Source: a bacterium
GTDB lineage: Bacteria; Arandabacterota; Arandabacteria; Arandabacterales; Arandabacteraceae
Length of the DNA stretch: 30,740 nt
Assembly: GCA_029933125.1 (NCBI GenBank)
Contig: JAOZOU010000015.1
Span: 1 to 30,740, forward strand
Direction: 5' to 3'
Part shown: one piece after another, positions 1 to 7,853 of the stretch
Layout of the letters: the number at the start of each line of letters is the position of its first letter
How positions within the stretch are numbered: the stretch's first letter is position 1
Notes under the pieces: model-generated
The model's database searches: none
Told to the model about the DNA's origin: nothing
Seen by the model: the letters and a program-made list of their open reading frames with translations, nothing else
Made by a program: the position numbers and the translations under genes

Positions 1-55
1 GCCGTATGAGTTCCCGATCGAGGGTGCTGACTTCTCCGTTCAGTATGCCTTGGCG
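1..55. repeat. Terminal direct repeat (left copy), assembly overlap of a circular genome
   Basis: These 55 bases are identical to the last 55 bases of the window (30686-30740). The capsid reading frame continues in phase across the join, so the two ends are the same locus read twice. A 55-base exact overlap is typical of a k-mer assembler closing a circle. It need not be a biological terminal repeat. The non-redundant circle is 30,685 bp. Confidence 0.95.
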
Positions 56-847
56 AGCGAGGTAACCGACGCCTCCAGCATGAGCAAGTGGACCCACGTG
101 GGCACCACCGGGAGCAAGGTCACGCTCACAGCCAAGAAGTCTGTGGCTCGTACGGTCTTCAGTGATGAGGCTGACGAGGAATCCATCGTTCCGCTTCTGC
201 CGTTCCTTGAGCGGAAGCATGCCCTGCATCATGCGATCTGCATTGAGCAGGCAATCCTGAACGGTGATACGACGGCAACACACATGGATTCGGACGTCAC
301 CGCAAGCACCGATTTCCGTAAGGCCTGGGATGGCCTGCGAGACATAGCGCTCAATACGAAATCAAGCGCTACTGTTAATCTCGGCACCTTCAGCACGGCG
401 AATCTCCGTACGCTGCGTAAGGCGATGGGCAAATACGGCGTGAATCCTGACCGCTGCGCGTGGATCACCAGCATTGCCGGACTGTTCAGCTTCCTCGGCC
501 TGGATGAGGTTATCACCGTTGACAAGTACGGTCCCAACGCAACGGTTCTGAAGGGCGAGCTCGCGAAGTTCGACGGCATTCCACTCATTGTGAGCGAGTA
601 TTGCCGTCAGGACCTTAACGCCAGCGGAGTCTATGACGGGACCACAACCACGAAGACGGTTGTTTACCTCGTTAACCGGGACTCGTTCCTCGTGGGCAAT
701 CGCAAGGGTGTCACGACAAAGTTTAGTGATCAGGTGCTGATGGAATATGGCGCTCAGGTGATCGTCTCGTACAAGCGCACGGCGTTCGCTGACGTCTTTA
801 GCGGTTCGAGCGACCTGGACGTTGTACTCGGCATCAACGTTGGCTAA
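2..847 (+). CDS. Major capsid protein, C-terminal part (gene crosses the circular join)
   Basis: This is the 3' portion of the gene that starts at 30117. Joining 30117-30740 to 56-847 gives one uninterrupted 471-residue protein. The part here has the features of an HK97-fold major capsid protein: a region with LPFLERKHALHHAICIEQAIL, a central segment on choosing a domain to fold against (VNPDRCAWITSIAGLFSF), and a C-terminal beta-rich end with KFSDQVLMEYGAQV. It assembles the icosahedral shell after cleavage of its N-terminal delta-like domain. It follows the protease in the usual order portal, protease, capsid. Frame and position make the capsid assignment strong. The exact subfamily is not determined. 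Confidence 0.9.
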   Translation, partial: PYEFPIEGADFSVQYALASEVTDASSMSKWTHVGTTGSKVTLTAKKSVARTVFSDEADEESIVPLLPFLERKHALHHAICIEQAILNGDTTATHMDSDVTASTDFRKAWDGLRDIALNTKSSATVNLGTFSTANLRTLRKAMGKYGVNPDRCAWITSIAGLFSFLGLDEVITVDKYGPNATVLKGELAKFDGIPLIVSEYCRQDLNASGVYDGTTTTKTVVYLVNRDSFLVGNRKGVTTKFSDQVLMEYGAQVIVSYKRTAFADVFSGSSDLDVVLGINVG

Positions 848-867
848 CCGCTTACGGGCTTTAGGGT

Positions 868-904
868 CGGCGGGTAGCCGGCTCAAGGGCTTCGCTATCC
901 GCCG
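868..904 (+). other. RNA hairpin downstream of the capsid gene
   Basis: An 11-bp stem is formed by 868-878 (CGGCGGGTAGC) and 894-904 (GCTATCCGCCG), with one G-U pair and a 15-nt loop. It lies 21 nt after the capsid stop codon. No T-run follows, so it is not a textbook intrinsic terminator. It could protect the 3' end of the abundant capsid message or attenuate downstream expression. Confidence 0.5.
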
Positions 905-935
905 CCCATGAGGCTCGGCATGAAAGGAGAGAGCG

Positions 936-1166
936 ATGAAGAGGATCAAGTTCAAAGGCGGTGCGCCACCGTTCAAAGAAGTCTATCGCTCTGGCTCAGT
1001 AACTCTCCTTAAAGGCGAGACGATTGAGCTGCCAGACGAAGAGGCGGATCGCTTGCTTAATGATTTTCCGCACCTTTTCGAGATGATAGATAAGCGGGCA
1101 CATGAAGCGCCGCCACAAGATCGCATGGTTCGTAAACCAGGCAGAAAGCGAGGGAGGAGCAAATGA
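936..1166 (+). CDS. Small hypothetical protein downstream of the capsid gene
   Basis: A 76-residue protein with no recognised family. It has a strong ribosome-binding site (AAAGGAGA, 923-930) before the ATG at 936. The centre reads like a small folded domain: GSVTLLKGETIELPDEEADRLL followed by a segment ending in a Phe-rich turn (DFPHLFEMI). The last 15 residues are very basic (RMVRKPGRKRGRSK) and probably disordered or nucleic-acid-contacting. Short proteins with a 'G-E-x-x-x-L-P-x-x-x-A-x-x-L' pattern are common right after phage capsid genes. The position suggests a head-completion or connector-accessory role, which is an inference. It overlaps the next gene by 4 nt. Confidence 0.7.
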   Translation: MKRIKFKGGAPPFKEVYRSGSVTLLKGETIELPDEEADRLLNDFPHLFEMIDKRAHEAPPQDRMVRKPGRKRGRSK

Positions 1167-1522
1167 AGCGGATTGCGCTATCGATCCTGATATGTGTCGC
1201 GATGATACCCTCGGTCGCCCATGCCTGGCCGTTGAGCACGCAGGAGGCAGTGCAGCCCTTTCAGAAGCTGGCGTATTACGATCGGCAGACAATCGCGGCA
1301 GCCGATTCGGTGACCCTGATTCCTGGTGTCGACCTTGACGGATTGACGTTTGCCACATCTGCAGGTTGCAGTTTGCGCATATGGGGTACGAACGTTGTCA
1401 CACGGTACATGCACTTCGAAGGCGGGGAAGCATTCGAGTTTCCCGACCTCGATATCGATAGCCTGCGGGTCAAGGCTGAGACAAATGCAACGACCGTGAG
1501 GGTGTGGGGATGGCGTCGTTAG
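1163..1522 (+). CDS. Signal-peptide-bearing protein inside the head gene cluster
   Basis: A 119-residue protein. The N-terminus is a clear Sec signal peptide: MKR, a hydrophobic core (IALSILICVAMIPSV), and an AHA signal peptidase I site after about residue 21. The mature part (about 98 residues) is rich in beta-favouring residues (SLRIWGTNVVTRYMHF, SLRVKAETNATTVRVWGW). It starts with a good Shine-Dalgarno site (GGGAGGAG) and overlaps both neighbours, so it is co-translated with head and connector genes. A secreted product is odd there, since head proteins assemble in the cytoplasm. It may act in the envelope, or the hydrophobic segment may have another use. No family was recognised. Confidence 0.7.
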   Translation: MKRIALSILICVAMIPSVAHAWPLSTQEAVQPFQKLAYYDRQTIAAADSVTLIPGVDLDGLTFATSAGCSLRIWGTNVVTRYMHFEGGEAFEFPDLDIDSLRVKAETNATTVRVWGWRR

Positions 1523-2118
1523 TTGATCATGCGATAGTGAGCCTTGATGAGGCGAAGGCCTGGATCGGCATCGATGATACGTCGCAAGATTCACTCGTAA
1601 CGGACATCATCAGTGCCGTGACGGACTTCATCGAGTCGGAGCGCTGTCTTGCCAGGCGGGTAAAAAGGCGCACGGCTGCGATTGAGGAGAAGTTCACAGG
1701 TGATGGCACTAACTGGTATCGTGTCAAGCATCCCCCCATCGGCACACTTTCTGAGATTTACATCGAAGACATGGTCACACTCGATGCCAGTGATTGTGCA
1801 GATACCGACCTTGTCCGCTACGATCCTGATAATGGGGACATTTGGCTTGTGCAGTACCGGTTCTGGCGAGGCTATCCGCTCAATTGCAAGGTGACCTATA
1901 CCGGCGGCTGGTCAACGGTTCCTAACCCGATAAAGCAGGCTGCGCTGATGCTTGTTAAGGCGCTCTATCAGTACAGGGATCGGCAGAGTGAGGGTGTCTC
2001 GAGCGTGTCAATCGGCGTCGGTGGAGCAAGCCAAAGCGTATCCTATCTGGCTGATGTAGTGAAAGACCCAAATATCTGGACGCTCTTAGAACCCTATCGC
2101 CTCGTGAGGTATCGATAG
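1510..2118 (+). CDS. Head-tail connector protein (gp6-like / phage_connect type)
   Basis: A 202-residue protein starting at ATG 1510. A GTG two codons upstream (1504) is an alternative. The first 60 residues follow the typical connector pattern: 'SLDEAKAWIGIDD', then a helix with 'LVTDIISAVTDFIESE'. This N-terminal pattern is shared by HK97 gp6 and phi-E125 gp8-like adaptor proteins, which form a ring under the portal. The middle is beta-rich and ends with the 'VTYTGGWSTVPNPIKQAALMLV' signature seen at the helical C-terminus of such adaptors. It lies between the capsid gene and the gp10-like gene, where adaptor genes sit. Its start lies inside the previous gene and its stop overlaps the next GTG start. 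Confidence 0.8.
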   Translation: MASLVDHAIVSLDEAKAWIGIDDTSQDSLVTDIISAVTDFIESERCLARRVKRRTAAIEEKFTGDGTNWYRVKHPPIGTLSEIYIEDMVTLDASDCADTDLVRYDPDNGDIWLVQYRFWRGYPLNCKVTYTGGWSTVPNPIKQAALMLVKALYQYRDRQSEGVSSVSIGVGGASQSVSYLADVVKDPNIWTLLEPYRLVRYR

Positions 2119-2570
2119 TGAGGATTGAGCTCGAAGGTCGTGGCTTTGAAGAGCTTCAGCGGAAGCTCAAGAAGGCGCGGCAGGCGATTGACCTCGACGG
2201 CTGGATGAACCGCTCATGCGCTCGTGTCGTGGCTTATAGTAAAAAGCAACGCTTCCGTGGCGGCGGTGGTGGTAAGAAGGGTGCCGGTGTGCCAGCTGTG
2301 CCCGGAATCCTGACTACCAGAACCGGGCGGCTACGAGACTCGATTGGCTGGCGCATTGAGCGCAAAGGCAAAGAGTTGATCGGCAGGGTCGGTACGAACG
2401 TGGTTTACGGCCGTATCCATGAGTACGGCGGAACTGCTGGGCGTAACCGTGCAGCGAACATACGACCGAGACCGTACTTGAAACCAGCCCTTGAACGAGA
2501 AGCGAGGAATATCAGGCAGGACTTGGGCAAGATGGTTGCAGGCGCACTCAAGAGGGCAGGATTAAAATGA
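2118..2570 (+). CDS. HK97 gp10-like tail-completion/neck protein
   Basis: A 150-residue protein starting at GTG 2118, overlapping the previous stop (TAGTG). It carries the gp10-family signature: an N-terminal helix (FEELQRKLKKARQAI), a Gly/Lys-rich linker, 'TRTGRLRDSIGWRI' near residue 70, 'VGTNVVYGRIHEYGG' near residue 95 and 'RPRPYLKPALE' near residue 118. This is the pattern of HK97 gp10 and related neck or head-closure proteins. It works at the head-tail interface. It overlaps the next gene by 4 nt (ATGA). Confidence 0.85.
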   Translation: MRIELEGRGFEELQRKLKKARQAIDLDGWMNRSCARVVAYSKKQRFRGGGGGKKGAGVPAVPGILTTRTGRLRDSIGWRIERKGKELIGRVGTNVVYGRIHEYGGTAGRNRAANIRPRPYLKPALEREARNIRQDLGKMVAGALKRAGLK

Positions 2571-3613
2571 AAAAGCGAGCAGAGAATAGCGACTATCTCA
2601 AGAAGGGTTCGAGCGTGAGCTGGCAAGATTGCCTGGCGCAGACCGCTGGGGTCGGTACCAGCGACTACGGTGATAACGATTATCTCTACGTTGGAAAGAA
2701 TTACAACGCCAAGACGGGTGGCTACAGCATCTGGCAAACGTTTCTGGTATTTCAGGTGCCCACGATACCTGAAACACACGAGATTGAGTCGGCAGCGATT
2801 CGCCTTTACGTGGCAGATGATATGACCGATAGCGAGATCACTATTGGCTGTCGATTGACCGAGAGTTTTGGTGACGTTGATTCAGGCGATTGGGATACAG
2901 CTGCAATACAGAGCACAACCTGTAGTTCAGAGAACGTAAAGGCCGACGGCGCTGGCAATCAGTACCTCGAGATACCGCTAACAAGCGCGCAGTACTATTA
3001 CGTTAAAAACCCGAAAGCGCTGTGGTATGGGCGAATTTACTTTCTGCTTCGGATTAACCCTGGCTCTGCGCCTACGGGGCATGAATACCTGCGATTCTAC
3101 TCAAGCCGCTATGCTACTGAGAGTCTCCGTCCTTATCTGCATGTCTATACCAAAGACGAGAAGGAGCAGATACTCGATGTCCTCCTTACGAGGCTCCAAG
3201 CGATTGACGAGTTCAGCGGCTACAACACGACACCGAAGACGGTCGCACGGGACATGGTTCCGGTCTTCCACCTGAACGAGAGCCAATTCCCGGTGCTTTA
3301 CATATACGGATCCGAGGAGACGGTTGAGCCTGCAGGGTTCGGCTCGGCGTTTAGCGATTGGAAGATAGAAATTGCCGCCGCGGTTTACGCACGGAGTGGC
3401 ATGAACGAGGCGTTGCATCGGCTCGTGAGCGATGTCAAGCGGGTAATCGAGCAGGATGTCAAGAATTCAACTCCGCTCTTAGGGCTTGACTTCGTTGTTG
3501 GGTTGGATGTGACGCGAACGCAGACCAGCGCGGACTGGGTGGCTGATAATAATCGAGGAATCGCAATCATCGAGGTGACAGTGAGGTTCAAGCATAGTCT
3601 AACCGAGGGGTGA
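2567..3613 (+). CDS. Tail terminator fused to an N-terminal DNRLRE-like beta-sandwich
   Basis: A 348-residue, two-part protein. Residues 1 to about 193 look like a DNRLRE or carbohydrate-binding beta-sandwich: 'WQTFLVFQVPTI', 'IESAAIRLYVAD', 'FGDVDSGDWDTAA', 'YLEIPLTSAQYYYV' and a closing 'YLRFYSSRYATESLRPYL'. Residues from about 197 to the end resemble a tail-terminator protein: an N-terminal helix (ILDVLLTRLQAID), a beta-rich core and a C-terminal 'IIEVTVRFKHS' strand. Terminators of this kind are usually about 130-160 residues, so the N-terminal half is extra. The position before the tail tube gene supports the terminator role. The fusion could display a sugar-binding module at the neck. 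Confidence 0.75.
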   Translation: MKKRAENSDYLKKGSSVSWQDCLAQTAGVGTSDYGDNDYLYVGKNYNAKTGGYSIWQTFLVFQVPTIPETHEIESAAIRLYVADDMTDSEITIGCRLTESFGDVDSGDWDTAAIQSTTCSSENVKADGAGNQYLEIPLTSAQYYYVKNPKALWYGRIYFLLRINPGSAPTGHEYLRFYSSRYATESLRPYLHVYTKDEKEQILDVLLTRLQAIDEFSGYNTTPKTVARDMVPVFHLNESQFPVLYIYGSEETVEPAGFGSAFSDWKIEIAAAVYARSGMNEALHRLVSDVKRVIEQDVKNSTPLLGLDFVVGLDVTRTQTSADWVADNNRGIAIIEVTVRFKHSLTEG

Positions 3614-3619
3614 TGAACA

Positions 3620-4603
3620 ATGGCTTTCGCACTTGGAACTAACGCCTTTCTTGGAGTTGGGAAGGAAACAAGTTGGGGGCAAGCAGTTACCGCCGACTGG
3701 TACATCGATTTCCTCTTGGCGGGGGAGACATTGAGCCTTAATCGTGAATATGAGTTCCTTCCGAGGCTCGACGGTACCAGCCAGAGGAAGGAGCCTTACC
3801 TGAAGCGGCAATTGATAGCTGGCGACTTGCCAATTCAGTTGAACTATGAGGGCATCGAGCTGTTCCTGTATCAACTATTGGGTAGCGTAGACGGCCCCAA
3901 CCTTATCGGTTCCAGTGACGCCTACGAATGGACGTTTACGCCCGGTAATAGCCTGCCTGCAGGTCTCACACTACACATGAACCGTGATGTCAAGAAATGG
4001 AAATATGCCGGCTGTAAAATCAGTGCCGGCAAATTCGAATTCAATTCTGGTGAACCGGGCAAAGCCACGTTTACAATCCTGGGCAAGAGCCTCACAACAG
4101 AGACCGCCGACACAAGAGGCAGTGTTAGCTTCAAGACATTCAAGCCGGTTATGCAAACACAAGGCGTCCTGGAGATTGATGATACAGATCGGTCGGCCTC
4201 GGTGAAATCGGCAAGTATCAATATCGAAAATCCGCTGAGCGAGGAACAGCCGATTTTCGATGCGGACGGCCACATCATTGAACCGCAATTTACAGACAAG
4301 ATGAAAATCAATGGTAATCTTGTTGGCTGGCTTGATGCAACCATGTACTCGGCGGTGTCGGCAAAATTCGAGGCAGGCACAGCTGCAAAGCTGGAGGTCA
4401 TTTTCACAGGCGAAGAAATTGAAACAGGTTACTATTACAAGCTACAGATAACCCTACCGAATATCACGCTCGTAGGTGCCGGTGATCCGTCGGTTGCTGC
4501 AGCTGGCCTGCTGGAGGTCACCTGGAATTTCGAAGCCTGGTACGACGGGACAGACGATCAGATAGAGATCAAGCTTATTAACACCAATGGGACATCGCTC
4601 TAA
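3620..4603 (+). CDS. Major tail tube protein
   Basis: A 327-residue protein with a good ribosome-binding site (GAGGGGTGATG) before the ATG. The opening 'GTNAFLGVGKETSWGQAVT' matches the start of many siphovirus tail tube proteins, and the rest is beta-rich, as expected for rings of tube subunits. Residues 70-140 hold a loop region with 'LPAGLTLHMNRDVKKWKYAGCKI', followed by 'GKFEFNSGEPGKATFTILG', a pattern common in tube proteins. The C-terminal part (from about 180) may be an added surface domain. It lies between the terminator and chaperone genes, the canonical tube position. Being beta-rich and long fits a tube subunit better than a structural protein of the head. Confidence 0.82.
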   Translation: MAFALGTNAFLGVGKETSWGQAVTADWYIDFLLAGETLSLNREYEFLPRLDGTSQRKEPYLKRQLIAGDLPIQLNYEGIELFLYQLLGSVDGPNLIGSSDAYEWTFTPGNSLPAGLTLHMNRDVKKWKYAGCKISAGKFEFNSGEPGKATFTILGKSLTTETADTRGSVSFKTFKPVMQTQGVLEIDDTDRSASVKSASINIENPLSEEQPIFDADGHIIEPQFTDKMKINGNLVGWLDATMYSAVSAKFEAGTAAKLEVIFTGEEIETGYYYKLQITLPNITLVGAGDPSVAAAGLLEVTWNFEAWYDGTDDQIEIKLINTNGTSL

Positions 4604-4619
4604 CGAGGGGGATAGCGGT

Positions 4620-5072
4620 ATGGAGGTCGAATACCCTAAGGAGCTCTTACGGACAATCAGGCTCTCAAATGGCATGGAGTTTGTCACTCGGCGACCGCTC
4701 TTTCGTGAGCTCGCGGTTGCGACGCTGTTGCCAGTTCCTGGGCAAGAGCCCGGTCCGCAACAGCCGCCGATAAGGGAGACGAAGCCGGCACAGCTTGTGC
4801 AGGCGGAGGCACAGGAGTCCGTCAAGGTGCTCGTTGAGATCGAGAACCTGATGGTGAAGACGGCAGTGAAGCCACGGATTGTGCCTGATGGTGAGCCCAA
4901 GCGTAAGGATGAGATTTACGAGACGCAGGCGCTTCCCTATGCGGTCGAGTACTTCCAAAAGCTTACCGAGGCGCATTTTGGCGAGGCACAAGCAGCGCTC
5001 GCGCCCTTTCGTCAAGAGGCACGGCGTGATTCTCGATCAACTGGCGCAACGGTACGGAAGGATGCCACATGA
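4620..5072 (+). CDS. Tail assembly chaperone (G-like, short product)
   Basis: A 150-residue protein starting at ATG 4620 behind a GAGGGG site. An in-frame ATG at 4587 lies inside the tube gene and has no ribosome-binding site. It begins 'MEVEYPKELLRTIRLSNGMEFVTRRPLF', then has a Pro/Gln-rich linker (residues 45-65), and an 'EVLVEIENLM'-type segment. This is the G-type chaperone that coats the tape measure protein before tube polymerisation. It is identified mainly by position between tube and tape measure and by the overlapping T-type frame. The last 20 residues after the presumed frameshift point are Arg-rich (QEARRDSRSTGATVRKDAT), as expected for a fortuitous tail. Confidence 0.75.
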   Translation: MEVEYPKELLRTIRLSNGMEFVTRRPLFRELAVATLLPVPGQEPGPQQPPIRETKPAQLVQAEAQESVKVLVEIENLMVKTAVKPRIVPDGEPKRKDEIYETQALPYAVEYFQKLTEAHFGEAQAALAPFRQEARRDSRSTGATVRKDAT

Positions 5073-5196
5073 GATTCTTGAGATCGATTACGCCAGCTTT
5101 CTCTTCGACACTGCCGTTGCTGAGGAAGGCATGCAGTTCGAAATCAGAAAGCACAAGGAATTGGAGGCGAAGCTGAGGCATGGCACACGTAGCTGA
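4620..5196 (+). CDS. Tail assembly chaperone G-T fusion made by +1 frameshift
   Basis: A second open frame ends at 5196 and is displaced by +1 (or -2) from the G frame. Its credible part begins near 5008 and reads 'VKRHGVILDQLAQRYGRM', then 'ILEIDYASFLFDTAVAEEG', a T-type chaperone C-terminus (about 61 residues). The likely shift site is GCG CCC TTT CGT at 5001-5012. Slipping +1 on CCC TTT C re-pairs Pro and Phe tRNAs and yields 'APF' followed by 'VKRHG'. The fusion would be about 191 residues. A -2 slip has no good re-pairing here. G and GT products in a fixed ratio are needed for tape-measure chaperoning in siphoviruses. The last 17 nt overlap the tape measure start. Confidence 0.7.
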
Positions 5197-7033
5197 GGTC
5201 ATCATAAAAGCTCGTGACCTGATGAGTGGCGAGCTTGAGAAGGCTTCGAGTAAACTGGACAAGATAAGGAAAGACCTTTTGAAAGTCGGGCTTGCTGCCG
5301 GAGCCATGTCCGCAGGCTTGGTCTATTCGATGAAGAAGGTGGTTGATGCGGCAGCAGAGCAGCAGAAGCAGGAATATATGCTTGCCCAAGCGATGAAACA
5401 CGCAAACGTTTTCACGGCGGAAGCCTACAAGCATGCATTGGATTATGCATCAGCACTGCAGCAACAAACCATCTATGGAGATGAGGCGATCCTTGGTGTT
5501 CAGCGGCTTCTGGTTCAGTTTGGTGTGTCTGGCGAAATGCTAGATAAATTAACAGCAGCTACTCTTGATTTGGCTAGTGCACAACGCATGGACTTGAAAT
5601 CTGCAGCCAACCTGGTTGCAAAATCCGTAGGTAGTACGACCAACGCACTCGACCGTTATGGAATAAAAATTGACAATACCGCTCGTGGGACAGAACGAGC
5701 CGCACAATTGGTTGATGCAATAGCAAAGAAATTTGGCGGCACAGCACAGGCAGAGGCGCAAACGTTCGCCGGCAGGATGCAGCAGCTGAAGAATGTCGTG
5801 GGCGACCTAAAGGAAAGCCTGGGGGAAGCCCTGTTGCCGATCCTTACGGACTTTGCGCAGAGGGCGACTGTTCTTGTGGGCAAGCTTAAGAGCTGGGCGG
5901 ATGCGCATCCGGGCTTGATCAAGGTGATTATGGCGGTCGTTGCTGCAATCGCAGGCGGTGCAGGCTTGATTGCTGCCTTAGCCGCTATCACAACAATTGC
6001 ACCTGCCGTCGGTGCTGCATTTACCCTAATGACAGGTCCTATCGGCTGGGTGATTGCTGGGATAACCGCGCTCGTAGTGGTCGGTTGGAAGTTCCGCAGG
6101 CAGATTGCCGAAGCGTTCCTCAAGGCTGCTGATGCCGTCCTTGGCGCACTGGAGAAGATAGTTGGCGGTGTTAACTGGGTTCTCTCCAAACTCGGTATCC
6201 ATTGGCTCGATGGCGCCATTGAAGCGATAGAGAAGGCAAGAGGCAAGCTCCAGGAGATGATGGCAGATACGCAAGAGCTGGGCGAGGTAGCGGATGCGGC
6301 CAGTAACAAGGTCGAGGAATCAATGAATAGGACGCTCAAGCAGACGGCAAACCTGGCTGCAAAGGCATCGGCAACGATTGATGACCTTAACATCAAACTG
6401 CGTGAGCCGGCTGTGAGGAAGATAAAAACTGAGACGGAACGATTGGAAGCACCTGAACCCGAAGGATTAGAAATCGAAAAGTGGGAAGAGGAATACGTCG
6501 ATCCGCTAAGCATCCTCAACGAGCGGGTTATGGAAATCTTCGGTAATACTGCGAAGGCGGTTGTGAGTACTGCTGATACAATTGGCAGCGCCTTTGCGCA
6601 GACAGTCGACATGATGCTAACCGAAGGTGTGAGCTTCGCAGAAGGACTCAAGCGGGTCTTTAAGGACATGGCACGGGCGGTTATTGCCGAGCTCACCAGA
6701 ATTATTGCCAAGATGCTTGTTATCAAGGCATTGAAGACCGTCTTTGGCATCCCCTTCAAGGAGGGCGGTATCGTACCTGGATTTCAAGCAGGCGGCATTG
6801 TGCCTTGGTTCGCCAGGCAAACCGGAACGCTTGCGCTCCTACATCCAGGCGAGATGGTACTGAACCGCCAGCAACAGGCCAGGTTGATGGCGCTATTGGC
6901 TGGCGCAGAAGCCGGCAACCGTCGAGGTGCAAACGTGTCGATAGTCGTTCAGACGTTGGATACCGAAAATTTGAGCTATGCTTTGAGATACGGCGAATTG
7001 GCGAATGTGCTGAGGAGGACCGTCCAGATATGA
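5180..7033 (+). CDS. Tail tape measure protein
   Basis: A 617-residue protein starting inside the chaperone T frame. Domain order: an N-terminal helical region with 'LEKASSKLDKIRKDLLKVGLAAGAMSAGL', a long coiled region (60-230) containing 'GTTNALDRYGIKIDNTARG' and 'GTAQAEAQTFAGRMQQLKNVVGDL', then several hydrophobic segments (about 250-305), and a C-terminal 'GGIVPGFQAGGIVP' with 'HPGEMVLNRQQQARL'. All are hallmarks of siphovirus tape measures. With the empirical 0.15 nm per residue of lambda, the tail would be about 90 nm. It measures tail length, fills the tube and is ejected with DNA. The stop overlaps the next ATG. Confidence 0.93.
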   Translation: MAHVAEVIIKARDLMSGELEKASSKLDKIRKDLLKVGLAAGAMSAGLVYSMKKVVDAAAEQQKQEYMLAQAMKHANVFTAEAYKHALDYASALQQQTIYGDEAILGVQRLLVQFGVSGEMLDKLTAATLDLASAQRMDLKSAANLVAKSVGSTTNALDRYGIKIDNTARGTERAAQLVDAIAKKFGGTAQAEAQTFAGRMQQLKNVVGDLKESLGEALLPILTDFAQRATVLVGKLKSWADAHPGLIKVIMAVVAAIAGGAGLIAALAAITTIAPAVGAAFTLMTGPIGWVIAGITALVVVGWKFRRQIAEAFLKAADAVLGALEKIVGGVNWVLSKLGIHWLDGAIEAIEKARGKLQEMMADTQELGEVADAASNKVEESMNRTLKQTANLAAKASATIDDLNIKLREPAVRKIKTETERLEAPEPEGLEIEKWEEEYVDPLSILNERVMEIFGNTAKAVVSTADTIGSAFAQTVDMMLTEGVSFAEGLKRVFKDMARAVIAELTRIIAKMLVIKALKTVFGIPFKEGGIVPGFQAGGIVPWFARQTGTLALLHPGEMVLNRQQQARLMALLAGAEAGNRRGANVSIVVQTLDTENLSYALRYGELANVLRRTVQI

Positions 7034-7851
7034 CCGCAACCAAGCTAGTCAACTTTTGGGTAGGCTACAACGATGCTATTGCTGAACGGTCGGAAACTAC
7101 GATCGAGTCAAGCACTGGCGCCGATTCGGGATACCCTGCAACCAATTTGCTGGATGACTCGGTCTATACCTGCTGGCGCTATACGGGAAGTGGTACCGTA
7201 TATGTAGAGTTTGACCTCGGTACAAGCCTCGAAATCGCCGGCTGCGCTCTGGTGAACCATAACGCCGGTGACCTGGCTCAGACATACAGCGAGCTGAGGG
7301 TCAATTATGGGAACTCGAGTCCACCGACGGGCTTGGCAATTGCTAACTCGATAAGGAGCTCCATCGGCAATGACGACTTCGTTCGGGTGTTCCAGACGCC
7401 GCTGGCGGGACGCTACTGGCAATTCAAGTTTACGTTTCTGAATTCCGGCACGCTATCGGTCGGTAGGATGGTCCTGTTTCGGGACGCCTTTGGGATTGAC
7501 GATGGCGTAGGATTAGGTAGCCGGTTGAGATACGAGCATAATGAGCAGGTAGCGAGCGCGGTGGCTGGTGGTGAATTCCGCTTCGACGTCGGTAGGTTGA
7601 GACCCGTGCTCGATCTCAACTTGAACTTGATGCCGGTCGAGAAATGGGAACAACTCGAGGATATGGTCAGGGCTGTGAAGGTCAACCACAGTCAGGTGGT
7701 GACGACTGTGCCATTCGGCACGACCAAAGTCGGCCCGGGCCAGGTATTTGGCTTGGCGGTATTGGGGTATCTCGATGAGCAAGCAATCGAGATTGTGCCA
7801 GTTGTGGGCGGCTATGCTAACGCCCATGTAATTGTGCGAGGTGTGGGTTAG
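7030..7851 (+). CDS. Distal tail / tail-tip protein with a discoidin-like (galactose-binding) N-terminal domain
   Basis: A 273-residue protein whose ATG at 7030 overlaps the tape measure stop (ATGA). The first 150 residues resemble a galactose-binding beta-sandwich: 'GYPATNLLDDSVYTCWRYT', then 'VYVEFDLGTSLEIAGCALVNHN', a pattern of F5/8 type C domains where a 'D..  .T.W' motif precedes a strand. The C-terminal half ('FRFDVGRLRPVLDLNLNLMPVEKWEQLEDMV') has the look of a distal tail protein. The gene sits between tape measure and the large hub gene, where distal tail proteins lie. The role is inferred: ring at the tail tip, possibly contacting surface sugars. Confidence 0.7.
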   Translation: MTATKLVNFWVGYNDAIAERSETTIESSTGADSGYPATNLLDDSVYTCWRYTGSGTVYVEFDLGTSLEIAGCALVNHNAGDLAQTYSELRVNYGNSSPPTGLAIANSIRSSIGNDDFVRVFQTPLAGRYWQFKFTFLNSGTLSVGRMVLFRDAFGIDDGVGLGSRLRYEHNEQVASAVAGGEFRFDVGRLRPVLDLNLNLMPVEKWEQLEDMVRAVKVNHSQVVTTVPFGTTKVGPGQVFGLAVLGYLDEQAIEIVPVVGGYANAHVIVRGVG

Positions 7852-7853
7852 CT

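Noticed and set aside
868-904. Rho-independent terminator after the capsid gene
   Set aside because: The stem is strong, but no T-run follows, and the downstream genes need transcription.
362-976. 204-residue minus-strand frame in the capsid gene
   Set aside because: Antisense shadow; the + strand is a recognised capsid protein.
5656-6759. 367-residue minus-strand open frame in the tape measure gene
   Set aside because: A shadow of the tape measure codons, low complexity Ser/Ala-rich, no ribosome-binding site.
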